From Bos javanicus (taxonomy: Eukaryota > Chordata > Mammalia > Artiodactyla > Bovidae), in NCBI RefSeq assembly GCF_032452875.1, contig NC_083885.1, positions 63,665,925 to 63,729,924 of the forward strand: 64,000 nt of DNA. Reading direction: 5' to 3'. Each line of letters opens with the position of its first letter. The stretch's first letter is position 1. This document shows, piece by piece, positions 22,701 to 35,375 of the stretch. The notes under the pieces are model-generated. The model was given only the letters and a program-made list of their open reading frames with translations, was not told where the DNA came from and made no database searches. Both the position numbers and the translations under genes were made by a program.

Positions 22701-25700
22701 GAGGTGACTGTGGGGATCTGTGCCCTCCACTGCAGCGTGTGGGGAGGGAGGGGAGGACCCAGAGGCCCCTCCACGCAGCCCGCCCCTCCCCCGCCCCCGC
22801 TGCGGTGGGGGAGGGGACGGGACAAGGGAGGACCCTCAGCTCCAGCTGAGACCCTCGGACAGCCCCCTGCAGGTGAGGGGTCCCCAGAGCAGAAAGCTGG
22901 TGTCCTCCTGGGGGCCAGCTCAGGAGGAGCTCAGGGTGCCCACGGCCCTGGTTCCAGTCCCGGCTCTGCCACCTCCAGGCTGGGTCACCAGGGCCCCTGA
23001 GTGATCTCCCTCTCTGGGCCTCAGTCTCCTCGTCTGCAAATGGGTCGGGTGGGCTGGAGATGGACGCACAGACCCCAGCACGAGTCTGCACACAGCAGGT
23101 GCCCAGCTAAACGGCACCCTAGGCTCACTCAGGCGTCTCTGGTGCCCCAGGCCTCACGTGGTACCTGAGTGTCCTCATCGGGGTCTCGGTGACCTTCGTC
23201 CTGCTGCTCCTCGTCCTCCTCTTCCTCTTCCTCCGACACCGGGGTCAGGACAGAGGCAGGAAGTTGGGTGAGTAGGGAACGGGGTGACTCGGACCCCTGG
23301 AGGCCTTAGGGCATCAGAAAGAGGGAAAACAAGGACATGGGAACAGTCAGCTTAAAATTTTTTTTCCTACCATGTGGAGGTTCCTTAAAAAGTAAAAGCA
23401 GAATTATCATATGGTCCAGAAAATCCACTGCTGGGTATATGTTTCAATAAAATGAAAACACTAATTTGAAAAGATACAAACATTCCAATATTCATGTAGC
23501 CAATTTACAATAGCCAAGATATGTGACCAACCCAACTGTCCAGCAACAGATGAATGAACAGAGAAAATGTGGTGTGTGTGTGTGTGTGTGTGTATATATG
23601 CCCACATATACATACAATGGAATATTACTCAGCCATAAAAAGAAGGAAACTCTGCCATTTGCAACAGCATACATGAACCTAGAGAGTATTACGCTTACTG
23701 AAATAACTCGGAGGAACATAAACGCTTTATGATAGCATTGGTACATACTGAATCTGGAAAATAATACAAAGGAACATATATGAAAAACAGAAACAGAGTC
23801 CTTGATACAGAAAAATAACTAATAGTTACCGGGGGGTCGGGCAGATGAGGGGTGTGGACTAGAGACACAGACTACTGTGTATGAAATAAGCAAGAAGGAT
23901 ACACTGGATAGCACAGGGAATGTAGCAATTATTTCGTAATAACTTTAAATGGAGTATAACCTATAAAAACATTGAATCATATGTTGTATGCCTGAAACTA
24001 ATATATTACAAATCAACGATATTTCATTAAAAAATTTTTCCAGAATCTCAAATCTGAAAATCTAGTGGAAAAAAACACCCACTGTCAGCCCACGTGCACT
24101 CATTTAAGCCATTCCCCTCCTTCTCAATGTCACGAACTGACATGCACCACGAACCCAGGCTGCCTTCTCTCCTCCTGAATCCCACGTGGAGGGCGGGGGC
24201 ACCATGTCCCTGGGGGCGAGCCTCTGTCCCGAGACCCAGCCCAGGCTGAGGCTGATTTCCAACCTCCGACAGGGGCGGCAGACCCAGGGCCTGAGGACAG
24301 GGGCCCGCAGAGCAGGTAACTCCTGCCCCAACACCCCCAGAGCCCCACCCACAACACCCCACCTTCTCCCCCTGACACAGTGTCTCCTCCTCAGCTCCAG
24401 CCCAGCCACAGGCGCCCAGGACCAGGCCATCTGTGAGCAGGAGAGGCGGCGGCCCACGGGAGGGCACAGAGACTTCTGGAGGCAGTGGGGGGGGGGATGC
24501 TCAGAAGGATGGGGGACCGGGGCTGGGGACTGAAACCCCACACAGCACTTTCGGGTGCAGGGTCGGGGGGGCACAGAGACCTCTGGAGGCCGTGGGGGGG
24601 ATGCTCAGAAGGGTGGGAGACTACACAGCAGCCCCCCACCCAGGGTGCAGGGCGGGGGCTCCAGCCCTGAGGCTCTCTGAACCCTACCTAGCGGTGCCCT
24701 CTGCTCTGCTGCAGATGCTGCCGTGAGTGACACACACTCTGAGGTGGGGCTGCAGCTGGACCATCGGGTGAGACCCTTGCTCCCGTCTGGCCACCACAGA
24801 CCTCCTGTTGCCAAACTCAGCCCAGCGCACGCGTTGCTGTGCTCACACTCCAGCTCCAGCCACGCCCACCCCACCCCTCCTTCCCGGCTCCCTGGGTCCT
24901 GATGTGACCCCACCCTCCCCTTGCCCTGTGACCTCACGGCCCCTCCTTCAGGGCGCCATGTCCTCTGGCTGACCTTCTGGTGTAGGGGTGCAGCCCCAGG
25001 TCTCATGAGGACGCGTGCATCAGTGGATGGCCCACATGGCCCAGGCCCCCCTCTGTCACCCCCCAGCAAAGGGCATGGGAGAGCGGGCGCCACCCCCCAG
25101 GCCCTGCAGGTACGGCAGGCGCTCAGCTCGTGGTGAGAGGGGCCCCACGCCAACAAGCTGGCGGAGTCCCAGAATGCAAGGTGCTGATGAGGAAAGTAAA
25201 TCAAGAGACGGCACTGGGCGCTTGGGGCAGGCAGACTCGGGAGGAAGGTCCTGAGGCAGGACGGACGCACTTTAGCAGGAAGACGGCTGTGTGCCGGGCC
25301 AGATGAGCAAGAGGTCTGGGCTCAGACAGAAACCAGGGCCGCACAAAGCTCCCAGAGGCTCCTGGGCATCAGGAGGCCCCTGGAGTTTCCACCAGGAGAG
25401 AGAGCTGACCTGACTGGAGGGCGGCGGACCCAGGAGGCACCTGTCCTGCCTCACTGCCTCCCTCCAGCACAACAGGCGGGAGGCAGGCCCCCAGGAGGGG
25501 ACGGGCGCCCTGTGAGCCCCCGAGATCACTAAGGCGGGAGGCACTCCCTGTCCTCCCGGTCGGGGGGATTCCGGGAAGGATGGACAGATGCACAGCAGAT
25601 GGGTGCCTACTCTCCAGGCCTCCAGGCGCCCCATCTCACACACCTTCCCCCCCGCAGGCTGCTACATCTGAAGCCCCCCAGGACGTGACCTACGCCCAGC

Positions 25701-25804
25701 TGAACCACTCGATCGTCAGAAGGGGGATGGCCGCACCCCCGGCTCCCCCGTCAGGGGAGCCCCCAGCAGAGCCCAGTGAGTACGCTGCTCTCGCCGTTCG
25801 CTAG
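19707..25804 (+). CDS. LILRB-type inhibitory leukocyte Ig-like receptor (gene 2)
   Basis: Complete inhibitory LILR, predicted 567 residues. Exons: signal 19707-19740 and 19893-19928; D1 20105-20389; D2 20530-20832; D3 21050-21361; D4 21572-21874; transmembrane 23151-23267; cytoplasmic 24240-24315, 24395-24432, 24715-24767, 25658-25804 (stop TAG). The parts sum to 1704 bp, a multiple of three, with consistent phases. Each Ig exon has its cysteine pair; WS.PS motifs are present. The membrane exon (LTWYLSVLIGVSVTF and on) has no charged residue inside. The tail has IYAAV (Tyr codon split over 24432/24715), VTYAQL and SEYAAL; the last two fit the ITIM (I/V/L/S)xYxx(L/V/I), which recruits SHP phosphatases in human LILRB. 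The usual GT after D3 is GA (21347), so I use the GTAAGT at 21362, adding five residues. The human exon with VTYAEV is not seen, nor a stalk exon. Confidence 0.9.
23350..24050 (+). mobile_element. L1 3'-end relic in LILRB gene 2 intron
   Basis: L1 ORF2-end and 3' UTR-like blocks (GGTTCCTTAAAAAGTAAAAG, ATGGAATATTACTCAGCC, ATGAACCTAGAGAG) lie between the membrane and first tail exons, with a (GT)n run at 23572-23594. Gene 4 has the same insertion at 43690-44375. Confidence 0.8.
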
Positions 25805-25986
25805 CCCAGGAAGGACCCGACCCCAGGCTCCCGGGACCAGATCTCAGACCCCAGGAGGCACGGGAGCTGCCAGCAATGGACACCACCTAACCACCAGCAG
25901 CCAGTACCTGGGCTCCTAACAGACCACCAGGAGCCCCGGGGACCCTTTCCGCTCAACTGGTTCTACCCTCAGAAACAGCATCCTGG

Positions 25987-26250
25987 ACCCCCGGTGGCCC
26001 AGCGGTTAAGAGTCTGCCAACCAATGCATGGGACATGGGTCTGATCCACTTGCTGCCGGACAGCTGAGCCTAGGGGCGCTGCAGCTGCCGAAGCCCTGGT
26101 GCCCAGAGCTTCCTCTGAAGCTCTAGTCTTCCTCGAGAGAAGCCCGAGTGTGAGCAGTCCGTGCACAGCCAGGCAGCAGCCTCCACTCGCTGCAATCAGA
26201 GAGGGCCCACACGAAGCAGGGAAGACCCAGCACAGCCACAAATAAACATT
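25987..26250 (+). mobile_element. tRNA-derived SINE after LILRB gene 2
   Basis: GGTGGCCCAGCGGTTAAGAG head, GGTCTGATCC box, and an A-rich end holding AATAAA. The paralog is at 46292-46550. Confidence 0.7.
26241..26246 (+). promoter_or_regulatory. Candidate poly(A) signal of LILRB gene 2, SINE-borne
   Basis: The first AATAAA after the stop codon (437 bases downstream) lies in the tail of the SINE at 25987-26250. Gene 4 has the same arrangement (46542). Use as the true signal is an inference. Confidence 0.4.
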
Positions 26251-27240
26251 ACTAAAAACCTGAAAGGCATGTTTCAGTTTCCTTAAAAAAGATAATTAAT
26301 ATCCTCATTTTATAAAGAAGACAACAGACTCTCAATTATCAGTGATTTTGAAGAAGATCAGCACATTACTCCAAACGAAGGGAGGAACAGGGAAACAACA
26401 ATGACAGGGGTAGCTACCACTGAGGACAAACAAGGAGAGGAAAATCAGAAAAGCCAGAAAGCTTCGTCCCTGAGGGCGTGGACCACACTCACACATGCTA
26501 GGCACAAGGACCAAGTCAAAAGAGAGAAGGTGTTGCTTTACCGCCATCAGGACACGACGGCAGGTCCTTCAGACTTTAGAATGGTAAAAGCTTCATCGAA
26601 GGACAGTTTTATGCTATTGTAGTAGAAAATGTAGATGACACAGACCAAAAGCCTCAAAAATAAAATTTATCAAAATTATGGACATAAGGATAAACAGAAA
26701 ATCTGAATTCTCCTATATGTTAAAGTGAACTCTGAGTCCAGAGAGTTTCACAGGTTAATGCATCTGAACACGTGGGCACTCATGAAACACACACTCGTAC
26801 ACACACCTACCGAGCTTACACCAGCTTACGCAGAGAGGGGAGAAGGAAGGAAGCGCACACTCCACAAAACATTTCACTGCGCCAGAGAAACCTGAGACCA
26901 AACGGTGACACGGAAACTACAAAATGGGAAAATCTCGGGAAGCTCTTTTTCCCTGGTTTGTTTTCCTAAACAAACATTCACAAAGAGGATTCATCAGTAA
27001 ATAAAATGGAACACATATCACGCACATGCACGTATTTTTTTTCAAGAATGTGTGGTTGGTTTCATCCACAAAAATCCATCAATACAATTCAAATATTAAA
27101 AGAAGAAATTTTAAAATATCATGCTAACAGATGAAAAGTTTTCTGATAAAATACACCACCAATTTATAATGAAAAAGTCGTAAGTAGAAGGGAATTTCCT
27201 ATCATTTATCAAAGCATCTTTTAAAACTTGCACTAGAAAT
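26251..27240. other. LILRB gene 2 3' flank, no gene seen
   Basis: AT-rich sequence collinear with 46551-47496 and 47604-47680 behind gene 4. No frame over 75 codons and no family that I can name. The site 27171-27180 is the empty counterpart of the L1 tail insertion at 47497. Confidence 0.6.
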
Positions 27241-27298
27241 CTATTTTTTATGTTTGTTTATTTATTCATTGTTGCTGTGTGGGCTTTTCTCCAGTTGC
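27241..27298 (-). mobile_element. SINE remnant cut by BovB
   Basis: The first part of the minus-strand SINE that is complete at 47680-48000 (GTGGGCTTTTCTCCAGTTG). Here it breaks off directly into BovB sequence. Confidence 0.65.
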
Positions 27299-28985
27299 AG
27301 CGATTTCATCTCTGGTTTCTCTGCCTTTTCTAAAACCAGCTTGAACATCTGGAAGTTCACAGTTCATGTACTTTGAAGCCTGGCTTGGAGAATTTGGAGG
27401 ACTACTTTACTAGCGTGTGAGATGAGTGCAACCGTGTGGTAGTTTGAGCATTCTTTGGCATTGCCTTTCTTTGGGATTGGAATGAAAACTGACCTTTTCC
27501 AGTCCTGTGGCCACTGCTGAGTTTTCCAACTTTGCTGGCATATCGAGTGCAGCACTTTCACAGCATCATCTTTCATCTTTCAGAATTTGAAATAGCTCAA
27601 CTGGAATTCCATCACCTCCACTAGCTTTGTTCATAGTGATGCTTCCTAAGGCCCACTTGACTTCACATTCCAGGATGTGGGGCTCTAGGTGAGTGATCAC
27701 ACCATTGTGATTATCTGGGTCATGAAGATCTGTTTTGTACAGTTCTTCTGTGTATTCTTGCCACCTCTTAATATCTTCTGCTTCTGTTAGGTCCATACCA
27801 TTTCTGTCCTTTATTGTGCCCATCTTTGCATGAAGTGTTCCCTTGGTATCTCTCATTTTCTTGAAGAGATCTCTAGTCTTTCCCATTCTGTTGTTTTCCT
27901 CTATTTGTTTGCACTGATTGCTGAGGGAAGCTTTTTAGATCTCCTTGCTATTCTTGGAACTTTGCATTCAGATGGGAATATCTTTCCTTTTCTCCTTTGC
28001 TTTTCACTTCTCTTCTTTTCACAGCTATATGTAAGGCCTCCTCAGACAGCCATTTTTTGCATTTCTTTTCCATGGGGATAGTCTTGATCCCTGCTCCTGT
28101 ACAAAGTCACAAACCTCAGTCCAGAATTCATCAGGCACTCTATCAGATCTAGGCCCTTAAATCTATTTCTCACTTCCACTGTATAATCATAAGGGATTTG
28201 ATTTAGGTCATACCTGAATGGTCTAGTGGTTTTCCCTACTTTCTTCAATTTAAGTCTGAATTTGGTAATAAGGAGTTCATGATCTGAGCCACAGTCAGCT
28301 CCTGGTCATGTTTTTACTGACTGTATAGAGCTTCTCCATCTTTGGCTGTGAAGAATATAATCAATCTGATTTTGGTGTTGACCATCTGGTGATGTCCATG
28401 TGTAGAGTCTTCTCTTGTGTTGTCGGAAGAGGGTGTTTGCTATGACCAGTGTGTTCTCTTGGCAACACTCTATTAGCCTTTGCCCTGCTTCATTCTGTAC
28501 TCCAAGGCCAAATTTGCCTGTTACTCCAGGAGTTTCTTGACATCCTATATTTGCATTCCAGTCCCCTATAATGAAAAGGACATATTTTGGGGGGTGTTAG
28601 TTCTAAAAGATCTTGTAGGTCTTCATAGAATCGTTCAGCTTCTTCAGCGTTACTGGTTGGGACACAGACTTGGATTCCTGTGATACTGAATGGTTTGCCT
28701 TGGAAACGAATAGAGATTATTCTGTCAATTTTGAGATTGCATCCAAGTACTGCATTTCGGACTCTCTTGTTGATCATGATGGCTACTCCATTTCTTCTAA
28801 GGGATTCCTGCCCATAGTAGTAGATATAATGGTCATCTGAGTTAGATGACCAGTCCCCTTTAGTTCGGTGATTCCTAGAATGTCGACGTTCACTCTTGCC
28901 ATCTCCTGTTTGACCACTTCCAATTTGCCTTGATTCATGGACCTAACATTCCAGGTTCCTATGCAATATAGCTCTTTACAGCATT
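27299..28985 (-). mobile_element. BovB LINE, 3' half missing
   Basis: On the minus strand it runs from the endonuclease region into the first part of the reverse transcriptase, with broken frames at 28490-28777, 28042-28248, 27566-27886 and 27364-27576. The 3' part including the terminal repeats is absent; the break joins a SINE remnant. Its 5' junction is the same as at 16705. Confidence 0.85.
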
Positions 28986-31799
28986 AATTTTGTCAATTAT
29001 ACCACAGTAAAGTTGAAAAAGTTTTCTTTCATTTAATCACACCAGGCACATTGGGAGTTATTCCATTGCTCATTTTAGGCACTTGCTCTCGTGCTTAAAA
29101 TACGTATTTACATTTTTATTTCTGAACCCGTACACATTCTCCTCCTCCTTTACAAAAGACAAAGTTCTAACGGTGCTTCACCTGAACTCTGGGTACTCAT
29201 ATACACGTGTGTGGGCGTGCGCACGGCTCTGTCCATGCACACGTGCGGGTGTGTTTGTGCGTGCAAGTGTGTGTCTGTGTACTTTTCCAAAGCTCATTTT
29301 TGGCCATGCGTTCCTCTCTGTTGCATCTCACTGTCTCTCTGCCATCTCTTAGTATCCCTTTCTGTGTGAAAACAGTCAGTATCTAAGAACTTGCACCTCT
29401 GGAAATGCCTTCTCTCACCGTCATTCTCTTTTTAACAAGTTGCTTGAGAACACTCTATTTGGAATCCAGCGTGTGACTCAAGTACTAGGAGAGGAAAACG
29501 CTTGTGAAGGTTAACGGCCCCATGCCCCCAGAGCCCACCTCCTCTCTCAAGACCTGGCCGGTTGAGGCTGAGGCACGGCACACACCGGGAGGCTGAACCT
29601 CCTGGAAGCTGGGGATGTGCTCTGCGTGAAGCTCTCACTTCTGCCCCTTGCAAGTACTCCGACTCAGGGGAACTCCTCCTGGTTAATTCCCTGACGGCAT
29701 GGCTCCAGTATCCCATAGCGCCCCCTTTTGGTAGGGGGCAGTCTGCTCCCTGTGGGCTGGTCATTCTCTTGATAATCTGCGTTTTCCACAGGAAGTAGTT
29801 TCAGGACATTTTTAGGGCCTCAGTCCAGTCCGCCTTGATTTTCCTTTTTTTATTTGAAATTTACTTAAAAGAGAATTAACTGTTTCAAAGTGTATAATTC
29901 AGCACGAAATAATTTTTAAATTTAACCTGCAGTTTCTCAGTTTACTATGAAAGGTCAAGATACAGATGTTACTTCCATTTATTTTTACAAATATGTAGTT
30001 AATTAACCTATTGTTGACGTCGCTGCCCCACACAGGCTCTCCGTTGCAGGGTGTGGGGTCTTTAGCTCAAGTGCGCCGTGTCTGGATCCCTGGCCGCTGA
30101 TCCCGCCCAGGCCCCTAAGTATGAGCACCGAGTCTCAGTCAGGAGCCCAGCAGGGCGGCCCTCAGGTGTCACGTGCACAGCATGAGTCCCAGCCCTTCGC
30201 AGGTCGGTTCTCATCAGTAAAGGAGGCTCCGTTATTTGCTTCCTCAGCCATTGCTGTCTGTCGTGAGCGTCTTCCCGTCTGACACTTACAACAGATACCA
30301 CACTGGCCCTCAGCACAGGCCCGCCTCTCCTGAATCTCCCTGTCTGCACTCTGTGCTGCACTCTGGACCATTTCCTCAATGCTATGCTCCGACTTCATAC
30401 GTGATCGCTTAGCTGCCTTCTTGGCTGCATGACTTTTTAACGTGTTGAATCTACTCTATTGTTCATGTCGAAAATTTTCACCTCTTTTCAGTGACCACCT
30501 GTTCTACAAAATAATCCACATGCTTGCCTCCCTTTATTTTTCTGTGACCATGGTTCCCTCTGTGTGTCCACATGGGTGGAAACCTTACTCTGACCCTGAG
30601 ATGATCCCTGCCGCCGGGGCCACACCCCCGACCTCTCATGCTTTGCTGTGGTTCCCCTCCATTTGGGGAACTTTCTTTCTGCCCTTGTCTGTGGCTACAT
30701 GTTTCAGAAACACTCTCCAAGCACGTCTCAGTGTTAGGAGCAGAGGAGGCTCTGGGTGGGCACCACACTCACCCCCTTCGGTGCAGTCTCAGCCCACAGC
30801 CCTTCACGTCCACCCTCTCCTGCTGTCACCTCTTCTGGAAATTGACCATGATGACGGCAACAAGAGTCTGCAGCCCCTCTGAGGGCTGGGGTCGGGACAA
30901 CAGGCAGAGAAGGAACCTCAGGTGCAGAGAAAGGGCACCGTTGCCCCAGGTACATGAGCAGCGGGCACACATTTACAGGAGCATCTGTTTTCCAACAGAG
31001 TGAGAGCTCTGACCCCAGTCAATACCCCCTAAAGCTTGCAGGTGATGACAAGACCGGGAGGACACTGTGCCCAAGGACCCCGGGGCCCCGAGGAGGCAGG
31101 AAGCACCCAGGGGCTTGTTCCCAGGAAGGCGGGCTGGACGGTCATGCGATACAGAGAGACGTCCTGAAGGGGGCTGCGATGGGGGAAACCCAACTCCGGG
31201 GCAGTGGAGGAGTCAATTTCCTTCCTTATTCCCTGAAGCCTCCTCTGGGCTCTCGGCCACATGGACTCCACTGAGCCCAGGGACACTCTGATCATTTGTC
31301 CCTCATAAAGAGCAGACTTGTGGACACAGAGGGGAAGGAGAGGGTGGGACGAATGGAGAGAGTAGCATGGAAACGCGCACACCGGCACGTGTAAAACAGA
31401 CCACGCGGGAATGTGCCCTGTGACTCAGTGAGCTCACACAGGGCTCTGTACAACCCAGAGGGGAGGGAGGTTCTAGAGGGAGGGCATGTGACACACATGG
31501 CCGATCCATGCTGATGTATGGCAGAACCAGCACCATATTGTAAAGTAATGATCCAGCAATTTGAAAAAAAAGTGTGTCTCTGGGTATCTGAGCCCTGTGG
31601 GCAGCAAGAGACAGCATCCTCCCCAAAGCATCTCCAGCGCCTGCTGACCCCGTCCACGGAGAGGACCCCCGGGGACCTGCTGATGTGTGGGCAGAGGAGG
31701 AAGCAGACCCGGAGGGGAGGCTCTCAGAGGGAAGGACATGCCCTGCTTGCCCACACCTGAAACAGGTGTCTCAGGAACACCCTGGGACTGTCACAGGAA
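28986..31799. other. Upstream flank of LILRA gene 3, no gene seen
   Basis: Collinear with 16706-19529. It contains GT-rich and T-rich stretches and an L1-tail-like piece near 31490-31575. No gene is recognised. Confidence 0.6.
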
Positions 31800-31970
31800 C
31801 AACGCCTGGCTTTCAAGAAGAGGCTGTTCCCCTTCCTGTGGGGACACTGATGTGACAGCCACGTGACAGGAAGCCCCAGCCCCAGAGAGGACACACCCTG
31901 TGGTCCGTCTGTCTGGAGGACACCCAGGTCTCCTCCATCCTCACAGCCTGGACCACAGGGAAGAGGCGCC
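31800..31970 (+). promoter_or_regulatory. Conserved 5' flank / probable promoter of LILRA gene 3
   Basis: Homologous to 19530-19706 and 39860-40031. E-box CACGTG at 31860-31865, directly followed by ACAGGAAGC (ETS core). Inferred promoter or 5' UTR region. Confidence 0.45.
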
Positions 31971-34900
31971 ATGGCCCCCGCGCTCCCTGCCCTGCTCTGC
32001 CTTGGTGAGATGGGAGGGGCAGGGGGAGCCCTGGTCTGGAGGGACCTCCCAGCCAGCCTGCTCCATCAGGGACCCCAGGGCCCAGGAGGCTCCTGGGGTG
32101 GAGAGGCGCTGCTCAGGGCTGAGGGCACACCTCTCACAGGGCGCTCTCTTCCAGGGCTGAGTGTGGGCCTGAGGACCCAGGTGCAGGCCGGTGAGTCTGT
32201 CCCAGGGCCCAGCTCCCTCCTCTCGTGGGGACAAGGTCACCCCCAGGCCGTGGGCAGGGGGAGGGCAGCTCAGGGATCACGGAGGGGGAGTCTGGGAGGT
32301 CTGGGCTGAGAGCTGGGACCTGGGGGGGATTCCTGGTGAGCCCACCTCTGATTTCCTTCCAGGGACCCTCTCCAAACCCACCATGTGGGCTGAGCCGGGC
32401 TCTGTGGTCCCCTGGGGGAGCCCCGTGATCATCTGGTGTCAGGGTCCCCCGGGGGCCCAGGAGTTCCATCTGGATAAAGAGGGAAACCCAGTTTTCTGGC
32501 ACAGAGAGAAACCCCCGGGTACCGGGGACAAGGCCAGGTTCTCCATCCAACACATGAGAGAGGACCACGCAGGGAGCTATCAGTGCTACTACAGAACCCG
32601 CACTGGCTGGTCAGAGCGCAGTGACCCCCTGCAGCTGGTGGTGACAGGTGAGGGACACTCAGGGGCCTCAGCCTTTGCCCTCTGGAGGGGTCTGCTCTCA
32701 GGGGGTGTCCCTCTCACAGCCCAGCCCTGGGGAGGGGAGGGAAGCGTGGGGGCCCCACAAAACCAGCTGCCTCCTTCTCTCCTAGGACTCTACGGCAAAC
32801 CCAGACTCTCAGCCCTGCCAAGTCCTGTAGTAACATCGGGAGGGAGCGTGACCCTCCAGTGTGGCTCCCATCAGGGATTTAACATATTCCTTCTGACCAA
32901 AGAAGGAGAAGACGAGTCCTCTCGGGCCCTGGATGGGCAGCAAATGCTCGACAGGCAGACCCAGGCCCTGTTCCCCGTGGGCCCCGTGACCCCCGGGCAC
33001 AGGTGGACGTTCAGATGCTACGGCTTTTACAGGCACACCCCCCAGGTGTGGTCAGCCCCCAGCGACCCCCTGGAGCTCCTGGTCCCAGGTGAGGAATCCC
33101 GTCCTGACCCCATACATTTGTGCAGACAAGACAGCGTACTGGGGTCTCTGCTCCCAGGGAGCCCCTGTAAGAGGGTGGGGAGAGGAGCGTGGGGCTCACA
33201 GGACAGACACACAGACTGAGACACGGCAAGGCCTGGGGCCGGGCTGGGAGAGGGGGGTCCACGGGGGAAGCGGTCCCTACAACCCAGCGCGTGTCTCTCC
33301 CCAGGGCTGTCTGGGAAGCCCTCCCTCCTGACCCCGCAGGGCCCTGTCGTCACCTCTGGACAGAACCTGACCCTCCAGTGTCGCTCTGACGTCGGCTACA
33401 CCAGATTCGCTCTGTCCAAGGAGGGGGGACAGGACCTCCCCCAGCGCCCTGCCCGGAGACCACAGCGGGGGCTCTATCAGGCCGACTTCCCCCTGGGCCC
33501 CGTGGGCACCTTCCACAGGGGCCAGTACAGATGCTACGGTGGACACGGCCTCTCCTCCGAGTGGTCGGCCCCCAGTGAGCCCCTGGAGCTGCTGGTGGCA
33601 GGTGAGGAACCAGCGGGTCAGTTGGAGACGAGACTCTGCACAGGCCCCACTGGGGAGCCCCAGGGGTGATGCTGGGACCAGGGGGAAGGGTCCCAGGGAG
33701 GGACAGAGAGACAGGGGTTGGGGATGGGAGAGACTCTGAGAAACAGAGACAGCGCTGAGGGGCCAGAGAGGCCCGCGGAGTCTCGCTCAGAACCCGGACC
33801 GGTGGCCGCACCCCCTTCCTCTCTGCAGGACGGCTCAGAGACAGACCCTCCCTCTCGGTGCAGCCGCGCCCCTCGGTGGCCCCGGGGGAGACCGTGACCC
33901 TGCTGTGTCAGTCAGGATACAGGACGGACACTTTCCTTCTGTCCAAGGAGGGGGCAGCCCATCGCCCCCTGCGTCTGCGCTCCCAGGACCAAGCCGGGTG
34001 GCACCAGGCCGAGTTCTCCTTGAGCCCTGTGACCTCAGCCCACGGGGGCACCTACAGGTGCTACGGCTCACTCAGCACAGACCCCTACCTGCTGTCACAG
34101 CCCAGCGAGCCCCTGGCGCTCGTGGTCTCAGGTGAGGCCCAGTCTGTCCGTCTCACTCAGCAGCTCGGGGCTCTGCCCTGGGAGCGCCAGGCGGTGGTGG
34201 AGGAGGGGGTGCTAAGGGAGGGGCCCCTGAGGGAGGGGCCTCGGAGCTCGCGCCCCGTCCCTTCCTCCCACACTGGGGGCTCGGAGGGGCAGGTGGGCAG
34301 TGGGAGGGTCTCGGGGAGGCCACAGGGCTGTGCAGGGCAGAGGTGGGTGAGGTGGGGTCCCCGGGTCAGCCCGGCATAAGCCTTCCTGGGCTCATTCCCA
34401 GGACCCAGTCTCCCAGCCACAGACCCAGATCCGAACCTGGGGAGTCTCGGGGCTCTCTGCTTAGGGGAGACAGCCCACCCCAGGGCATTTTAACATTCTC
34501 TGGGAGGACAAGGCCCCTCAGATCGTCAAGGGGCGGCGGGGAGTCAGGCAGAGATGGCGCCAGAGCCACAGGCTGCAGGGGCCTGAGGCTGCTGGATGGG
34601 GTTCAGTCTGTGGAGAAGCAGGTCCGCCCCCACCACATCCTGCCCCCGGAGGCTGCAGGGATCACCTCCTCCCTCGGGCAGAGTCCAGCTGGCAGACACA
34701 GAGGGCTGAGCGAGCGTCTGTAGGGGGAGGTGGATCCGTGGGAGCCACCATTGGGTCCCACCCCGGGACCCCACAGACCACTGATCAGGGGCGGGGTCCC
34801 ACCCCAGGACCCTGCAAACACCACTCAGGGGCAGGCCCCACCCCGGGACCCCACAGACCACTGCTCAGGGGAGGGCCCCACCCCACCCTGTGCTGTCGGA

Positions 34901-35375
34901 GCTCCTTCAGCTCAGGGTCCTGACAGGAACGTCTGAGACAGTAAGATAGAGAGACCCCAGGAGTCTCCCGAGGAGGACACGGCCCACCCACAGCCTCCCT
35001 TCACGACACTCGGGCTCGGCTGATACCCTCCCCCAGCACCGCTGTCAGACCAGCGAGTGTGAACAAGGACAGCGTCCCTGTCGGGTTGGGCTCGGGGCCG
35101 CGTCTTCTCACGGGAGGCGGGTGCCCTGGGCACACACAGTGGGTAACGGGGCCGGCGCTGACCTGTGTGCCCTCACCCCAGACTACACGGTGCAGAATCT
35201 CACCCGGATGGGCCTCGCAGCTTCGGTCCTGCTGCTCCTCGGGATCCTTCTCTGCCAGGCTCGGCACGACCACGGAGGAGCCCGAGATGCAGCCGGAGCT
35301 GAGCACCGGGACCCAACACCACCCAGAGCGCAGGAGCCTGGGAAGCGAGCTTCTGGTGTAGGAGCTTCTGGATGA
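31971..35375 (+). CDS. LILRA-type activating leukocyte Ig-like receptor, complete (gene 3)
   Basis: Complete activating LILR, predicted 483 residues. Exons: signal 31971-32004 and 32155-32190; D1 32363-32647; D2 32786-33088; D3 33305-33601; D4 33829-34131; transmembrane/tail 35182-35375 (stop TGA). The sum is 1452 bp, in phase. Signal peptide MAPALPALLCLG continues in LSVGLRTQVQA. Each Ig exon keeps its cysteine pair, and D2-D3 have WSAPS. The D3 donor is a normal GTGAGG. The membrane exon has Arg in NLTRMG, expected to pair with FcR gamma, giving ITAM signalling at the surface of myeloid cells (family knowledge). One C fewer than gene 1 at the GCAGCC(C)GG site shifts the reading, so the tail is not DAARS-stop but runs about 25 residues longer to GVGASG. 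No stop codon breaks the gene. No tyrosine motif is in the tail. Confidence 0.92.
34755..34882. repeat. Minisatellite in LILRA gene 3 intron, about three units
   Basis: Paralog of 1504-1671, with about three 40-bp units instead of four. Confidence 0.75.

Noticed and set aside
24240..24315. Shorter version of the first tail exon starting at 24273
   Set aside because: The longer exon from 24240 gives a tail segment (AQAEADFQPP) that aligns over 26 residues with human LILRB1, and the phases fit.
24715..24767. Loss of the first tail tyrosine in LILRB (exon alone begins as if DAAV)
   Set aside because: The preceding exon ends in T, so splicing gives TAT (Tyr); the motif is intact.
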